From contig NC_033632.1 in assembly GCF_001540865.1 (NCBI RefSeq), positions 6,636,141-6,700,140 of the forward strand: a stretch of DNA of 64,000 nt. Direction: 5' to 3'. Below the pieces are notes generated by a model. That model saw nothing but the letters and a program-made list of their open reading frames with translations, ran no database searches and was not told the origin of the DNA. This document shows, one piece after another, positions 46,173-58,189 of this stretch (the stretch's first letter is position 1; each line of letters starts with the position of its first letter). A program made the translations under genes and the position numbers. The stretch is from Ananas comosus (taxonomy: Eukaryota > Streptophyta > Magnoliopsida > Poales > Bromeliaceae).

Positions 46173-47040
46173 TAAACAAAGTACGAAAGTAAATTTTAGT
46201 CAAGGTTTATCTTCATTGAACACGAGTTTTATTTGAACTATAGTTATATCAACCAAACACCCCTTTCCAATGGTAAGTGTACAATTAACCCATAAATGTT
46301 AAGTTGTAGAGATTACAAACCTAATCCAATTTGAGTTTAGAAGACCCAAATTGGATTTTACTATTCAGAAAAGAAAAATGATGTGCAAGAAGGAGAAAAC
46401 AAGCTCTTCGATGAGCTAGTTGTAAGATCTACAAGCCAGTCAGATAATATCTAATATGTCGTCTAAACCTTAAGAAATATCTAATATCCTCTAGTTAATA
46501 AAAATGTCTTTTGAAAATTGCAATTTTTTTGAAATATCTTAAAATCCTTTGGTTTCTATGGGATTGAATTTTAGGAAGATATTTTAGGTATATAAGTGTA
46601 TATTTGAAAATTTTAAATAGTATCGAAAGATAAATAAATAAAAAGGCCCAAAATTGTTTTGATGACCTCCTCAACTATAGTCTATAGATGGTTTTGTTAT
46701 TTTAATTATTTTAGATTTCTCAAATTAATTACCTAATATTACTATTAACTATTAGTTTTTAATTATCTATTTTTATTTACCAAAAATATGTAATTTATTA
46801 AATTTTATAAAATTATTAAAAATATGATCAAATTTATATGTAACCAGAATCCTATAGTGATTTGGGAACATGAAAAAAGGACAAAAATGTATTGGCATGA
46901 ACACAGGGATGTAATGTGGGCCGTGCCGTGCCGGGCCGGGCTTCATGCTAGCCCAGATTTTTTTAAAAATTTCTTCTCCCAGTTTTTTTTTCAGATTTTC
47001 TTTTTCAGAAAAAGAGATAATTTCTTTTTACATTATAGAC
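46173..47040. repeat. Duplicated block, copy C, with a hAT-like left end
   Basis: The left part equals copy A and the right part is the inverse of copy B. It contains CATGAACA (46896-46903) followed by CAGGGATGTAATGTGGGCC and GCCGTGCCGGGCCGGGC, the left terminus of the hAT-like element. From about 47041 a GGGCATGTTTGGTTAATG phrase starts another, unfinished repeat that runs into the gap. Confidence 0.8.
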
Positions 47041-47174
47041 TTAGGGCATGTTTGGTTAATGATTGGAATAGGAATGGGAAATGGAATTGGATTGCTTTGG
47101 AATGGGAAATGGAATGACGAATCATCCAAAAATGTTTGGTTCATTATTGGAATGAAAATTGGAATGAAAATTTA

Positions 47175-47740
47175 NNNNNNNNNNNNNNNNNNNNNNNNNN
47201 NNNNNNNNNNNNNNNNNNNNNNNNNNNNNNNNNNNNNNNNNNNNNNNNNNNNNNNNNNNNNNNNNNNNNNNNNNNNNNNNNNNNNNNNNNNNNNNNNNNN
47301 NNNNNNNNNNNNNNNNNNNNNNNNNNNNNNNNNNNNNNNNNNNNNNNNNNNNNNNNNNNNNNNNNNNNNNNNNNNNNNNNNNNNNNNNNNNNNNNNNNNN
47401 NNNNNNNNNNNNNNNNNNNNNNNNNNNNNNNNNNNNNNNNNNNNNNNNNNNNNNNNNNNNNNNNNNNNNNNNNNNNNNNNNNNNNNNNNNNNNNNNNNNN
47501 NNNNNNNNNNNNNNNNNNNNNNNNNNNNNNNNNNNNNNNNNNNNNNNNNNNNNNNNNNNNNNNNNNNNNNNNNNNNNNNNNNNNNNNNNNNNNNNNNNNN
47601 NNNNNNNNNNNNNNNNNNNNNNNNNNNNNNNNNNNNNNNNNNNNNNNNNNNNNNNNNNNNNNNNNNNNNNNNNNNNNNNNNNNNNNNNNNNNNNNNNNNN
47701 NNNNNNNNNNNNNNNNNNNNNNNNNNNNNNNNNNNNNNNN
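47175..47740. other. Assembly gap, 566 N
   Basis: Sequence unknown. Frames spanning it are meaningless. Confidence 1.
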
Positions 47741-48960
47741 GAGTACAAGAATATCTCCCGAAAAATCCGAAAACCAAAGTAAATATATATTCGACGCGCG
47801 TTACCGCATATGGCACCTTCCTAGCACGTCCGGACAATATATCTTGGCTCGGCTCACCAAAACGAGGATGTACGGCACCTTGGCTGATGGTGTTGTTGCC
47901 ACCGTACGGACCATCACAAGCCACTTAATTAATTAGTGCATTACAACTCCTCCGGACAGAAGCAAGCAACCTCACCTCTAATTATTTAGCATTGCATCTT
48001 AACCGGCTGGCTTCTTGCAAAATCAAGAACTCTCTTGTATGCAAGGCTTAATTTGAGTCGCGGCTTCATTAACTTGGCCGTAGCATGTATATATAATACA
48101 TGTCTCCTAATTATAGTCTAATTCTAATTTAATTAGAATTATACTCATAATTATAATCCATATATATCAAATTAAATCTAATCCCAATTAGATTAGGATT
48201 TAACTCCAATTTAGATAACTACAAATCTAAACCAAATATAATATATATATATATATATATTGTTTTGTTCTAGATGCTAATTGCTCCGGGTATGGAGGGG
48301 CAATTTTTATCTTTTTATTTTATTTTCCTGGGGGACAAAGCGTGCCCTTTATTTTGTTAAGGGTGCTCAATTATTTTTCCTTTCCTTTGCATTTTGCTAG
48401 TGACGATGTGGGGTTATTATTTAGTCTCTTTTCTTATCCCATTTGTGAATTATTCAAAAATTTATCATATGTCTTAACAAATGGTTGAAACTAGTATTGA
48501 ACTGGATTTTTTTATCTATGAGAATAAAGTAGAATTACTTATTATTTTTAACAACCTCTTTCTTTTGAGTAAAATATTTTTAACCTACTTAAATACTATC
48601 AGTTGTCACCCGTGAAATTTATCCTTCTAAAAACACACTATTCAAAACACGCTATTCTCAAACTATTTGTAAAATATATAAAAAAAAAAATTTTATAACT
48701 GAACCTCTATTTTAATGATATCCTCATAATCCAATACCTCTAGTAATAACTACTAGGCCATATATAATTTGAAAACCATCATATTTTTAACTATTATATG
48801 CCTTGAACTACAAGATGCTCTTTTAATTAAAAAAGGAATACCTGCAAATGATATTTACAATGATCGATATCTACTACTAATAACATGCTAGACGTATCCA
48901 ATAGATGGTATGTCTAGCTAACACTGAAAAAACAACAGATAAACCTGATAAATAAACTAA
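47741..48960. other. Intergenic stretch, no gene recognised
   Basis: 47741-47935 is GC-richer and open in two frames, but these run off the gap and show no motif. The rest is AT-rich with (TA)n at about 48241-48260. Confidence 0.4.
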
Positions 48961-48963
48961 CAC

Positions 48964-49367
48964 CTATATCATGCCAAAACAAATCAGTGTTTTCGTCGTG
49001 ATATGTAAAAGTAAAACAATAGATACAATAAAAGACACACCACAAATACTACAAAGGATAATAGCAAATCCAGCTATGAAGCGCAGGAGGAGCCTTCTTG
49101 GATGGTCCCTTATATGTTTATGGGGCATGATTTCGATCCTGATGGTCATCGTGGTCGCAATCAGCAGCACACTGCTAGGAACTACAAAAAATGCTGCAAG
49201 GTACATATACTGGTAGTGGGTTTGTCCTGCAGTGCATACTCCATCACTGGCCCTTCTCAGGAACTGGGGTAAGAGGACTGAAATTCCAAAATCGTAGACT
49301 GTCACCCTAATAATAATGCAAGACCGATCGTGAACAACCGCTCCACCATCGTCTTGAAGGTTGCCAT
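48964..49367 (-). CDS. Small three-span membrane protein, unrecognised family (frameshifted)
   Basis: From ATG 49367 the frame begins MATFKTMVERLFTIGLALLLG and then hits a TGA. A one-base shift in the ATT/GGG region near 49305-49312 moves into the frame that continues VYDFGISVLLPQFLRRASDG to a TAG at 48964. That frame adds a second span (YLAAFFVVPSSVLLIA) and a third (FIAGFAIILCSICGVSF). It is about 135 residues in total if the shift is an error. Upstream, TTTTTTTTCATAG/GAGAAAAAT is an acceptor-like site in the same position as in the 23.8- and 25.3-kb copies. This is the longest member; the others end after the second span. I do not recognise the family, and no catalytic motif is visible. 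Confidence 0.5.
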
Positions 49368-49552
49368 ATTTTTCTCCTATGAAAAAAAAGCACAATTATT
49401 CTCTAAAAACATCTTCAAGAGAATATATAAAATTGTATATTTTGATAATTTTAATTTGAATGAAGAGTAAGAAAAAAAAATAGCAAATTTTAAAAGAGAA
49501 AAAATACTTTTCATACCCTACCTATATGAGGATATAAAAAGCTTATAATTAA

Positions 49553-50651
49553 GGGATAATTGCCAATATACCCTTCATGCGTTTGAATATATCCGATTTG
49601 TCCCTACTTTTTTTTTCTTTCTAAAATACCCCTCATATGTTCCACCGTTATTCCAAAATACCCCCGCAGTTATCCCCAAGTTAAAACCTAATTAAAATAC
49701 CTATTTTACCCCTATCTTATTAAACTATTTTCTTAAATTATCCTTTCTTTCTCAATTCCGGCCGCCTGCGAGCTGGCGACAGATCAAGCGCCACGCCAAC
49801 GCTCGTGGACACGGATGAGAGGGAGGCGTGGACGCTCCTCTCATTATATATATATATATATAATATATACTATATATATATATATATATATATATATCTA
49901 TATATATATATATTATATTTTATTTATAAATATATATTTATATTATTTATATTTTTATATTGAAATATATCATAATATTTATTTATAATTTTGTAATTAT
50001 TTATTTATTTTTAAATATATACTCTTATATATTTAAAATATATGTTTATATAATTTTAAATATATTTAATATATATTAAAATTATAATAATAATATATAT
50101 AGTATATTAATTATTATATATTTATTATATAGTCGAATTTTTGATTCGGAATTTTTAATTGGTGAACGTATAATACCTATATATATTACGTATCCGAATA
50201 ACTGTCAAATCCGTTTTTAGCCGTATTTTTCAACGAATTTAAAAATTAAAAGACGAATTTTATCCGAATTATATCTGTACCGAATTTTTGCCGAATCTGA
50301 ATTAACTAACTATGCCTCCAACCACTAAGATTGGTTTAGCTGCGATCGATCTCATCCGTTCATCTGCTCGCTCCCAACGTGCTTAATTAATTAATTGATA
50401 TTTGAAGGGCAAATAAGAAAAATATTTGTTATATGAAGAGTATATAAGATAAGTGAGTTACGGTACGAGGGTATATTGGAATGGGCAAAATGGTAATTTT
50501 TCGGAGATAACAGCAGCTAATTGACGGAACTTAACTCCAGGGGTATATTAAAAAGACTTGGAACATAAGAAGGGTATTTTCAATATTAGCCTTCTAAGAG
50601 GGGTAAATAAGAAAACCGGGAACTTTTTAGGGGTATATAGGCAATTGCCCC
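49553..50651. mobile_element. Non-autonomous element with 9-bp target duplication (MULE-like MITE)
   Basis: GGGATAATTGCCAATATACC at the left and GGTATATAGGCAATTGCCCC at the right are imperfect inverted repeats. TATAATTAA is duplicated exactly at 49544-49552 and 50652-50660. Nine-base duplications are typical of Mutator-like elements. The interior has a GC-rich patch (49755-49840), long (TA)n tracts and a nested inverted copy of another repeat (50130-50310). No transposase is present. Confidence 0.78.
50130..50310 (-). repeat. Nested AT-rich MITE, copy 1 (inverse of 52200-52385)
   Basis: Reverse complement of 52200-52385: GAATTTTTAATTGGTGAACG, GTATCCGAATAA and TTGCCGAATCTGAATTAA all have counterparts. 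It lies inside the 9-bp-duplication element. Confidence 0.7.
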
Positions 50652-50660
50652 TATAATTAA

Positions 50661-52195
50661 TTATGTACCGCCGTATGTACTATTTTGATATTATATAAAA
50701 TAATATAAAATAACCGTTCATCTCCTGAAGATTACTTTCCAATCAAACTTATATTTATTTTTTTGCTATTTCATTCACTCTAATTCTCACGACATATTAT
50801 TTTTTAAGAACGAGATCATTGTTTTCGCTCAACTTCAAATCAACCACATTTTATTTATGTACATATCATGTAATATTTTTTAAATATTATCAAACTTGAA
50901 ATTTTATTGTTGAATTATACCAGAACAATATAGAATTTAATGTGAATCTAACGAAACTAACATTAACAAAGAGTAAATAGTAAATAATTAATTTTCATGT
51001 TTAGGTAGCCTATCAAACAAATGGTAAACAATGTGGCCAAATATGTGGAACATGCTAAATTAGCATGAATATGTGTGCAAACATGTGAAACAAAATAATA
51101 ATTATATATGTTAATCTTATGCAAATTTAATTAGAGGTTTTAAGCCGGATTCTTCTACTACATGTATACATTACAACAGATTTATATATACCAACCGTCC
51201 ACAGTGGATACTACAGCCAAGTATCAAGGGTTCTGATAAACCAGGCTATCAATTTAACCTGCAGTTCGCAACTCAACCCTAGCTTATGTTCGGCCCAAAA
51301 TTGGTTTGCATCTCGCTTGTTTAATAAACAAGCTATCGCAAGCTCACATTTTCAACATGAAAAATAAACAAGCTGAACAAGAGGTAACCCAAATTAACTT
51401 AATTGCTCATGTTTTGCTCGACATAGTTCAAATATAAATAAATAATGCACATGAATCAGACTTTTAGCTTAGTATTCAGCAATTTAAATATATTATTTTT
51501 ACATTTTTAGTTTTTGTAGAATAACTTTTAAATTGTAATACTAATTTAGTAATACTAACCTTTTAAAGATGAATGATTTACTGCATCATGGGAGTGATGA
51601 ACCTATTAAAGCATTTAGGCACGGCCTTTGCTTTAGTAAACAGTGTGCCAACTTAATGGTAGCGCTCTGATCTCTTTAGTCCTCTTTTTTTTACGTTATA
51701 TTAATTAGGACTCATGTATCAATTTGTAAGATCGATGATCCAATCTTGTAATAAGTTTTGACGGTATATTTACCATTTTTTTTTATGTTATGTTCGTATA
51801 TTAGTAGGATATCTGTCTCTAACATATTGACATTATAGGCTGCAGATATCAAAGAAAGTAATTAATTTACGTGAAAGATTGAGGACGAGCGAAGAACTGG
51901 AAGAGGCGGTGCCGTCAGTTGCGATGGTGACCGAGGATGAGCGGGTGACGGGGTTTGGGGTTTAGAGAAAAGCAGGAGAGGAGGAGGAGCTGGAGGAGTA
52001 GTAGTGATTTAGAGTTTCTGTGAGTGGGAAATGAGGGGAGAGAGAGAGAAAAGTTGGTCGTTTATGTAGAGAGAGATAGAGAGAGGGGGGGGAGGGAGTA
52101 GGTGAGCAACAACTACTTAAAAGATAAATTATTTACTGTTTTGATGTGTAAAAGCCAAGCCTATATACAACCCAAGAAAGGAGCCAAGTTTAGAC
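50661..52195. other. Intergenic stretch, no gene
   Basis: AT-rich. 51860-52100 is purine-rich (GAGGAGGAGCTGGAGGAG, then GAGAGAGAGAGAAAAG) and looks like the leader or promoter region of a gene fragment, but no coding frame was found. Confidence 0.4.
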
Positions 52196-52199
52196 CATA

Positions 52200-52385
52200 G
52201 TTACTTAATTCGGATTCGGCAAAAATTCGATACGGGTACAATTCGGATGAAATTTCTCTTCTAATTTTTAACTTAGCTAAAAAATACGGCTAAAAACCGG
52301 ATTCGCCAATTATTCGAATACGTGATTTTTATGGATATTATACGTTCACCAATTAAAAATTCGAGATAAAAAATTCGGCTATTAA
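52200..52385 (+). repeat. AT-rich MITE, copy 2
   Basis: TAGTTACTTAATTCGGATTC ... AAAATTCGGCTA, matching 50130-50310 in inverse orientation. Terminal ATTCGG and CCGAAT words face inward. Confidence 0.7.
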
Positions 52386-52731
52386 ATTAAGTTTTCTTTC
52401 TCTCAAGATTTATGCTATTAACATAAATACTCATAATTCTAAAGATTGTAAAGGAGGAAATTGATTTATTGTTGCATAATATTAATAAAAAATTCTCATC
52501 TTCAAGGAAAACCAAAATTCAGTCGCCCTATCTTTGAAAATTCAGATCCAATACGAAACTAATTAACCATTGACTACACTATATATATATAGAATTATGC
52601 TACTATACTATCAATAGTACCAAGTCTTTGGTACTATTGAGTTTTTGGCCGTTGGATGAATAGATGTGCGGTTAGGATGATAGTGGTCCCCGGTTAAATT
52701 GATAGTGGTCCCCTAGGGTTGAGAGGGTGGT

Positions 52732-55700
52732 TGTCACGCCCCGGGGTCCTTTTATTTGTTCAAAAGCACAGCGAAAAATTAGCTATAAATTTTTTTTTGA
52801 AAACCTGACCCCAGAGTGCCAGATCCGCCACAAACACAGGGAATCCACTGTTCCCACGGACAGAGTCTCCCCTGTATTTGCACGGCGTCGCACAAGTACA
52901 ACAGAGTATAGATACACACACAACCACAACCAGATGAACAACAAGAGAGATAACATTCATCCATTCCATTCACACACACAGATATGATACTTGAGTTATG
53001 AAAACATTCCACATCTATCAGTTAAAATGTTTCCTACCTGGAAACTGATTTTGAAATACTAAATCCATAAAAACCACAGAAAATTTAATTTGAAAACTGT
53101 TCCCTACGACGGAACCATCTTTTCAAATCAGCTACCACGAGGGGTAGAAAACTGTTTTATTTCGAGAAAAACAATCTTTTAGTTCATTCCAAAACCGTTG
53201 AAAATCCAGATAATAAACAGAACTGAACATGTAAACGACTAAGCTTATATATATCACAGAAGTAATAAGGGTAATAGCTAATCGAAATAACCTGGGTCGG
53301 AAGCTCTATCGACCGCTACACACGTACCTCACGTCTCGTCCACTACTTCATCGCCTGCGATACCTGAAAAATGGTGGGGAGGTGAGAACATGTAAACATG
53401 TCTCCCCTCCAGTGGTACCGCAAGCCGAAGAAGGCGAGGAGTACTACACGGGATCAGGAAGAGAGCTATACAACAACACGGAGAACTAGATAGACATAAG
53501 TGCTGTAAGTAAAGATGCTGATAAGTAAGAAGCTGACAAATATAGATGCAGGTAAATAAAACAGTAGCTACAATAAACAGATAAGGAATGTACTGAAAAT
53601 AAACACTACAGCTACTGTATGCATGCGTCAACTGACGATAAGCCAAAAGTACCAATCTCACTGCCCTATTGGTCCGAAGACCTCCGGCCCATGCCACACT
53701 GCTCAACCTGCACCTGACCCTCGAATGAAGCCCCTGGGTCAGAAGCAGCAGTACCTGACCCTCGCAATGAAGCCCTGGGTCAGAAGCATATATCCCCGCA
53801 ATAAAGCCCCTGGCTCACGGGTTGGCAATCCAACCACTTTTCCGGAAAAGAACACCCTCTGCGGTGGATCAGACCGCTGGTGTCGTGAAATGCGTACTTG
53901 CAGTGGCGATCAATGTAGTATGCTCAAAGATCATCATCGGCAACATAGCCACATCAGCCCCTCAGGGCACACCGACCGTATAGGCCATCAGCAACTAATC
54001 GGCTACGTATGTCAAGATAGAACTGTAGCAACTCGACGAATAGGTCGTAGATATCAAATGGGGAACCGCCAACCAAATCATAGATATAGATAGAACAGAT
54101 AAGTCAACTCTACTTCTAAACATGATATCAACATGGAAATAGCTGAGTAGAGAAATGCAAATATAAATGCAGGTGCAAGGCTCAATATGATATCAACATA
54201 GAAGAACGCCCAACCCAAATCACAGATATAGTGAACAGATAAGTCAACTCTACTCTAAGCATGATATCAACCTGGAACTACTGAGTAGAGGAATGCAGAA
54301 CAGACCAACTAGGTCAACAAGATACGGATGCTCAACAGACCAACTAGGTCAACCGATACGGATGCGGATAGAACTTACTCTACTCCTACTCAGGATACTA
54401 AGCATGTAAACAACGAGTAGAGTATAATCAAACACGTGGGTGTAATATAAACAACAGAGGTGCAAAGCTCAATATATATGAATGCATGGATAATAACAAA
54501 GGAAGCAAGGTAAGGAACCATCACCGAACGTGCACCACTGTACGCGAGTCGGATCGAAGTACCCACCTGTACAACTGTCGCGCCATGTCTCTGACTGTAA
54601 AGAATGTCAACCGACTACAGAGGGTCCACGCGGGTTAGTATCTAACCCTCCAGCTAAGAAACCCTAAAACAAAACCCAAAATAAACCCAGGAGAATCGGT
54701 TCCTGAACCGATCGTCGTAATACGCCGGAAGTCCGAAAACCAACGGGACGCCGTCGACGCCACTAAGTGTCCGAACTCACCGACTCGTGTCCGAGTCATC
54801 TGCTGGCTCAAACACTCCAATTTGGATGTTTTGGCCGCAAACACAAAGGATAAAACATACACAACTATCACGGATAGTTGTAAAAATCCGGTTCCGGAAG
54901 TGTCTATTTCGACACCCGGAACCACCGTCGCTCACCATCATCACCGAACGCCACAATGTAATGATGTGACCAGCCAACAAGGCTCAGCGACTACACAATA
55001 CTCACGAAGCACCGTCGGAATAATTCCGAACCAAACCGCGCGTTCCCGTCGGCGGATTTTGCCGACAAACGCACGCGGAAATACATTTTCGATCTTTCAA
55101 AGGTCTGGGGCTTGGACAATCAGTCGAGAGTCACCCACAGCCTACGCATGCTGCCAACAGCAGCCGCAACAACCAGAATTGCATAAAAGCCCTCCCGATT
55201 CCAAGAAATCACATTATTTATGTGTTTTCGGGCTTTTATTGTCCGTCTACGCAAACCAGAGGTCAATTAATCAGACTGTCATACTCGCACAGATTTCGCA
55301 TGACGGAGGTCGTGCTCACCTTTCGGAGCACTGCCGGCTGCTGCGGTGTCGCGTACTGAACGGTGCGAAGATCTGTTAAACTGCGCGCACAGCGCGAAGA
55401 TCGCGACTAACTAAATAACCAGGATCTTTGCCGCTGTCGAGGTGGCACGATGTTCAGCACGAACCTAGATCATCGTGCTCATCCCGGGGTGTCGGGACTC
55501 GTCGGATACCGAAATGTGGCGGAACGCTAATTACTGTGCTGGAATGTAAAAACAGCCTTACCCAGTGCAGTGGGAGCTAGGATGGTCGCCGGCGCCGGGA
55601 AGCGGCGGTCGGCGCGGAGGAGGAGCACTCGGTCCGGGAGGTCCGGGATGGTGATGGCCGCGCGGGCGGCAATCGCGTGGGCGCGGCGGCTGAGATCCAC

Positions 55701-57134
55701 GCCACCCACTCTCTCTCATTTTGCTCTTCCCGCGGCGCGGCGGCGGCCGGAGGAGGTCGGGACGGGACGACCGCGGCGGAGGCGAGGTAAGGCGTGGCAC
55801 CCCTCGGTGGCGGCGCGAAACGTGGAAGCCGAGCGGGCCAACCTCGGCCCGCACAGGTCTGGGCGGCCGCAGGTTGTCCCAGCGGCGGCCGGCGGCGCGC
55901 GGGACGGCGGGGGAACGAGCGCGCCGGGTTGCCGGAGGTTGCCGGGGCCGACAGGAGGGGCGGCGCGCGAGGGAGGCGTCGGCGCTCGGGATACCGAGAT
56001 CACCCAGGCTCGCCTGGGTGACGCAGGTGGCCGCAGGGCCTGGACGGCGGCCGGCGGGCGCGCGGGACGACGGGGACGGGGGAAGGCGCCGGAGCTTGGT
56101 CACGGCCTGGGGGAGATGGTGCTGGCCTTTGACGTTCCCCGAGCACAACGATCGAAGACGCTGGTGTCCGGGCTAGAGGGAATCGAGAGACGACCGGGGT
56201 GCTTTTTCGGCGGCCGGAGCTGCTCGTCGGCGGCCGTGGTGTGCGCACTGATTGGGCAGGGAGGAGGTGGGCGGCTAGGGTTAGTCAGGTGATTATGGCA
56301 GCCAAAAGAATAATGGGAAACCCTAGATGCCCGATTTATGCCAATTGTCACTTTGCGAGGAACCCTCCAAAGTCTATTATTTACAATCCAGCCCCCTGCC
56401 AGCAAGTGTAATTATGCACACAAGACCTCCACATTCGATATCACGCAAATGACACATAAAATATAGGGTCTTTCCGCCATTTATCCGTTTAGCCGCTTTG
56501 ACCCTCAGCGAACATTTTTGTAACTCCCGGAGATCCGTCCGTTCGGATTTTTGATCCGACCGCACCATTGCGTTAGCATGTCGGATTTTGTTTCGTCCGA
56601 TTTGGTCACGGATTACGACGAAACATCCGCTCTCTAATTAATCCGTATATCGCACATATACCAAGCATAAACTCTAAAACCTTTAATTCAAATTCAAATT
56701 TGAATTCCTACCACCAGTAGGTATCAGAAACAACTCTCACCTAACCCCAGGTCACAAGCACAGAGCATGCGGAGCTTTAAACGCACGAATAGCAAAAGAG
56801 CGGGAACCCTCTTTTGATAAAATTCCTTTTCTCGATAACCGTGCATCAGAATCCGATTCTGTCAGCGCAATGGTTCCAGTATAGTCGAGAGGTTCGAAAC
56901 GAGCTATTGGACCACTATGTTCGGAGGTCTGTACGCGCCAGAGCGCAAGTTTGCTTCGTAGGCTTCTCCGGAAAACCGGAGTTATATTCACTTTAAGTCG
57001 AACTTCCGGTCTCATAACTTCTCCACTTTAGCTCGGTTTTTGCCTAAATTTGACGTGTGCTTATGTAATTAAATTACACACATAAACATCGTCAACAGAG
57101 AGTCTAATTGCACTGTCAAAATTCAGTCCTTACA
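52732..57134 (-). mobile_element. Solo LTR, 4403 bp, nested in MITE family M
   Basis: On the minus strand it runs from TGTAAGGACTGA (57134) to CCCCGGGGCGTGACA (52732), with exact GTGGT duplications (52727-52731 and 57135-57139) and a MITE that rejoins across it. The CCGGGGCGTGACA end matches the other Ty3/gypsy LTRs of the window, which sets the orientation. No primer-binding site, gag or pol is present. It contains tandem repeats (53700-54400) and a GC-rich leader-like zone (55560-56280) that creates many long false frames on both strands. Such a length is unusual for an LTR; a large LTR-bounded derivative without coding is the alternative, but no terminal direct repeats inside were seen. 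Confidence 0.85.
53700..54440. repeat. Short tandem repeats inside the 4.4-kb LTR
   Basis: Three variants of CCTGGGTCAGAAGC or CCTGGCTCACGG with AATGAAGCCC or AATAAAGCCC (53710-53820). Two copies of GATAAGTCAACTCTACT with CATGATATCAAC (54096 and 54238). Two copies of CAGACCAACTAGGTCAAC with GATACGGATGC (54300-54365). Confidence 0.75.
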
Positions 57135-57249
57135 GTGGTTGATTTAATAGTATAATCTAACGGGTGGAAATGATCAAAGGTAGATCTAACGGTAGAAACT
57201 CAATAGTACCACAGGCTGGTACTATCGATAGTATAGTAGCCGAAATCTC

Positions 57250-58180
57250 CTCTCTCTCTCTATATATATATATATTATATATATTATTTTTTACTAATAA
57301 ATGGACTGTTATGTTCTTCAAGAAACTTGACATATCAAGATTAATATGTGAATGACAAGCATGGCATTGTTTCACTGCATTATTATTTCCTAGAAATAGT
57401 GAGAAAAAAGTTTTCCAATCATCTAAAGATGAGATTTGTAGTTCTTGATTATAAAAATTGTTTACTAAGAACTTCGTATAGAATGGAGAGGTTCCCTATC
57501 TGATCCACTGGGAGCTTGACACAATCTAAGACAAATGTTAGGAGCAGAAAATCTTAAAGTTAGACATCTTCAAACCCTAATTCCTCAGGTCTTCTCATTT
57601 TATAGTGAGGTACATATATAATAACTGTAAATGTAAGATGATTTTCTTTTTTTAGATATGTTTTGCAGATTCTTTTTTCTGTAATCATATTATCAACAAT
57701 GTTTGTATATTCTTATCGAAGAATGAAAACTCAAATCTGTATCTCCATATTGCTATTTCTCCAAAATCATCGGAAATTCACAGTATTGCCAGTTAACACC
57801 CATGTTTTTTAGCCTTTGTTAATTTTGCTAGATCTCCCTTGGTTTCTAATCAATGCATACGCTTGTGACTTTCGAACCTTACCCACAACCTGCTGGGCAT
57901 ATCAACCTTTTGAGGGATTAACCTAATTTGCTGATTATTTTTTTTAAGAATATCTATGGATCTTAGAATATTCATGCATGCTGTAGAGATTAAAGATAAA
58001 AAAAAGTAATGAATCTTAATAATGCATGTATGTTCACAATGATTGCTACATTTTGTAGTCATGGTGCTGTTACTCAAAAACCATACAGTCAGCATAAAAA
58101 TAAGAGAAGATGAAATGAAGGAAAGAGAGAGAGAGAACTAAAGCATAAAATTCAGACGATTCGTACTGGTTGTGAAGAAC
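57250..58180. other. AT-rich flank, repeated at the window end; no gene
   Basis: 57250-57820 is nearly identical to 63425-64000. No coding frame was recognised. (TA)n lies at about 57261-57290. Confidence 0.6.
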
Positions 58181-58189
58181 CACGATTAC

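Larger units (their letters stand above)
52599..57243. mobile_element. MITE family M, copy d, split by an LTR insertion
   Basis: The left half 52599-52731 (CTACTATACTATCAATAG ... GAGAGGGTGGT) and the right half 57135-57243 (GTGGTTGATTTAATAG ... CTATCGATAGTATAGTAG) together make one element like copy a. The left half also holds a short internal duplication of GATAGTGGTCCCC. Confidence 0.85.

Noticed and set aside
46945..47928. Long ORFs across the second gap
   Set aside because: Mostly N. The real sequence on either side has no motif.
55558..56405. Several long ORFs on both strands
   Set aside because: GC-rich leader-like part of the 4.4-kb LTR. Frames are Arg/Pro/Gly-rich, overlap in all directions, and are not kept in the 61.9-62.5 kb copy, where indels break them.
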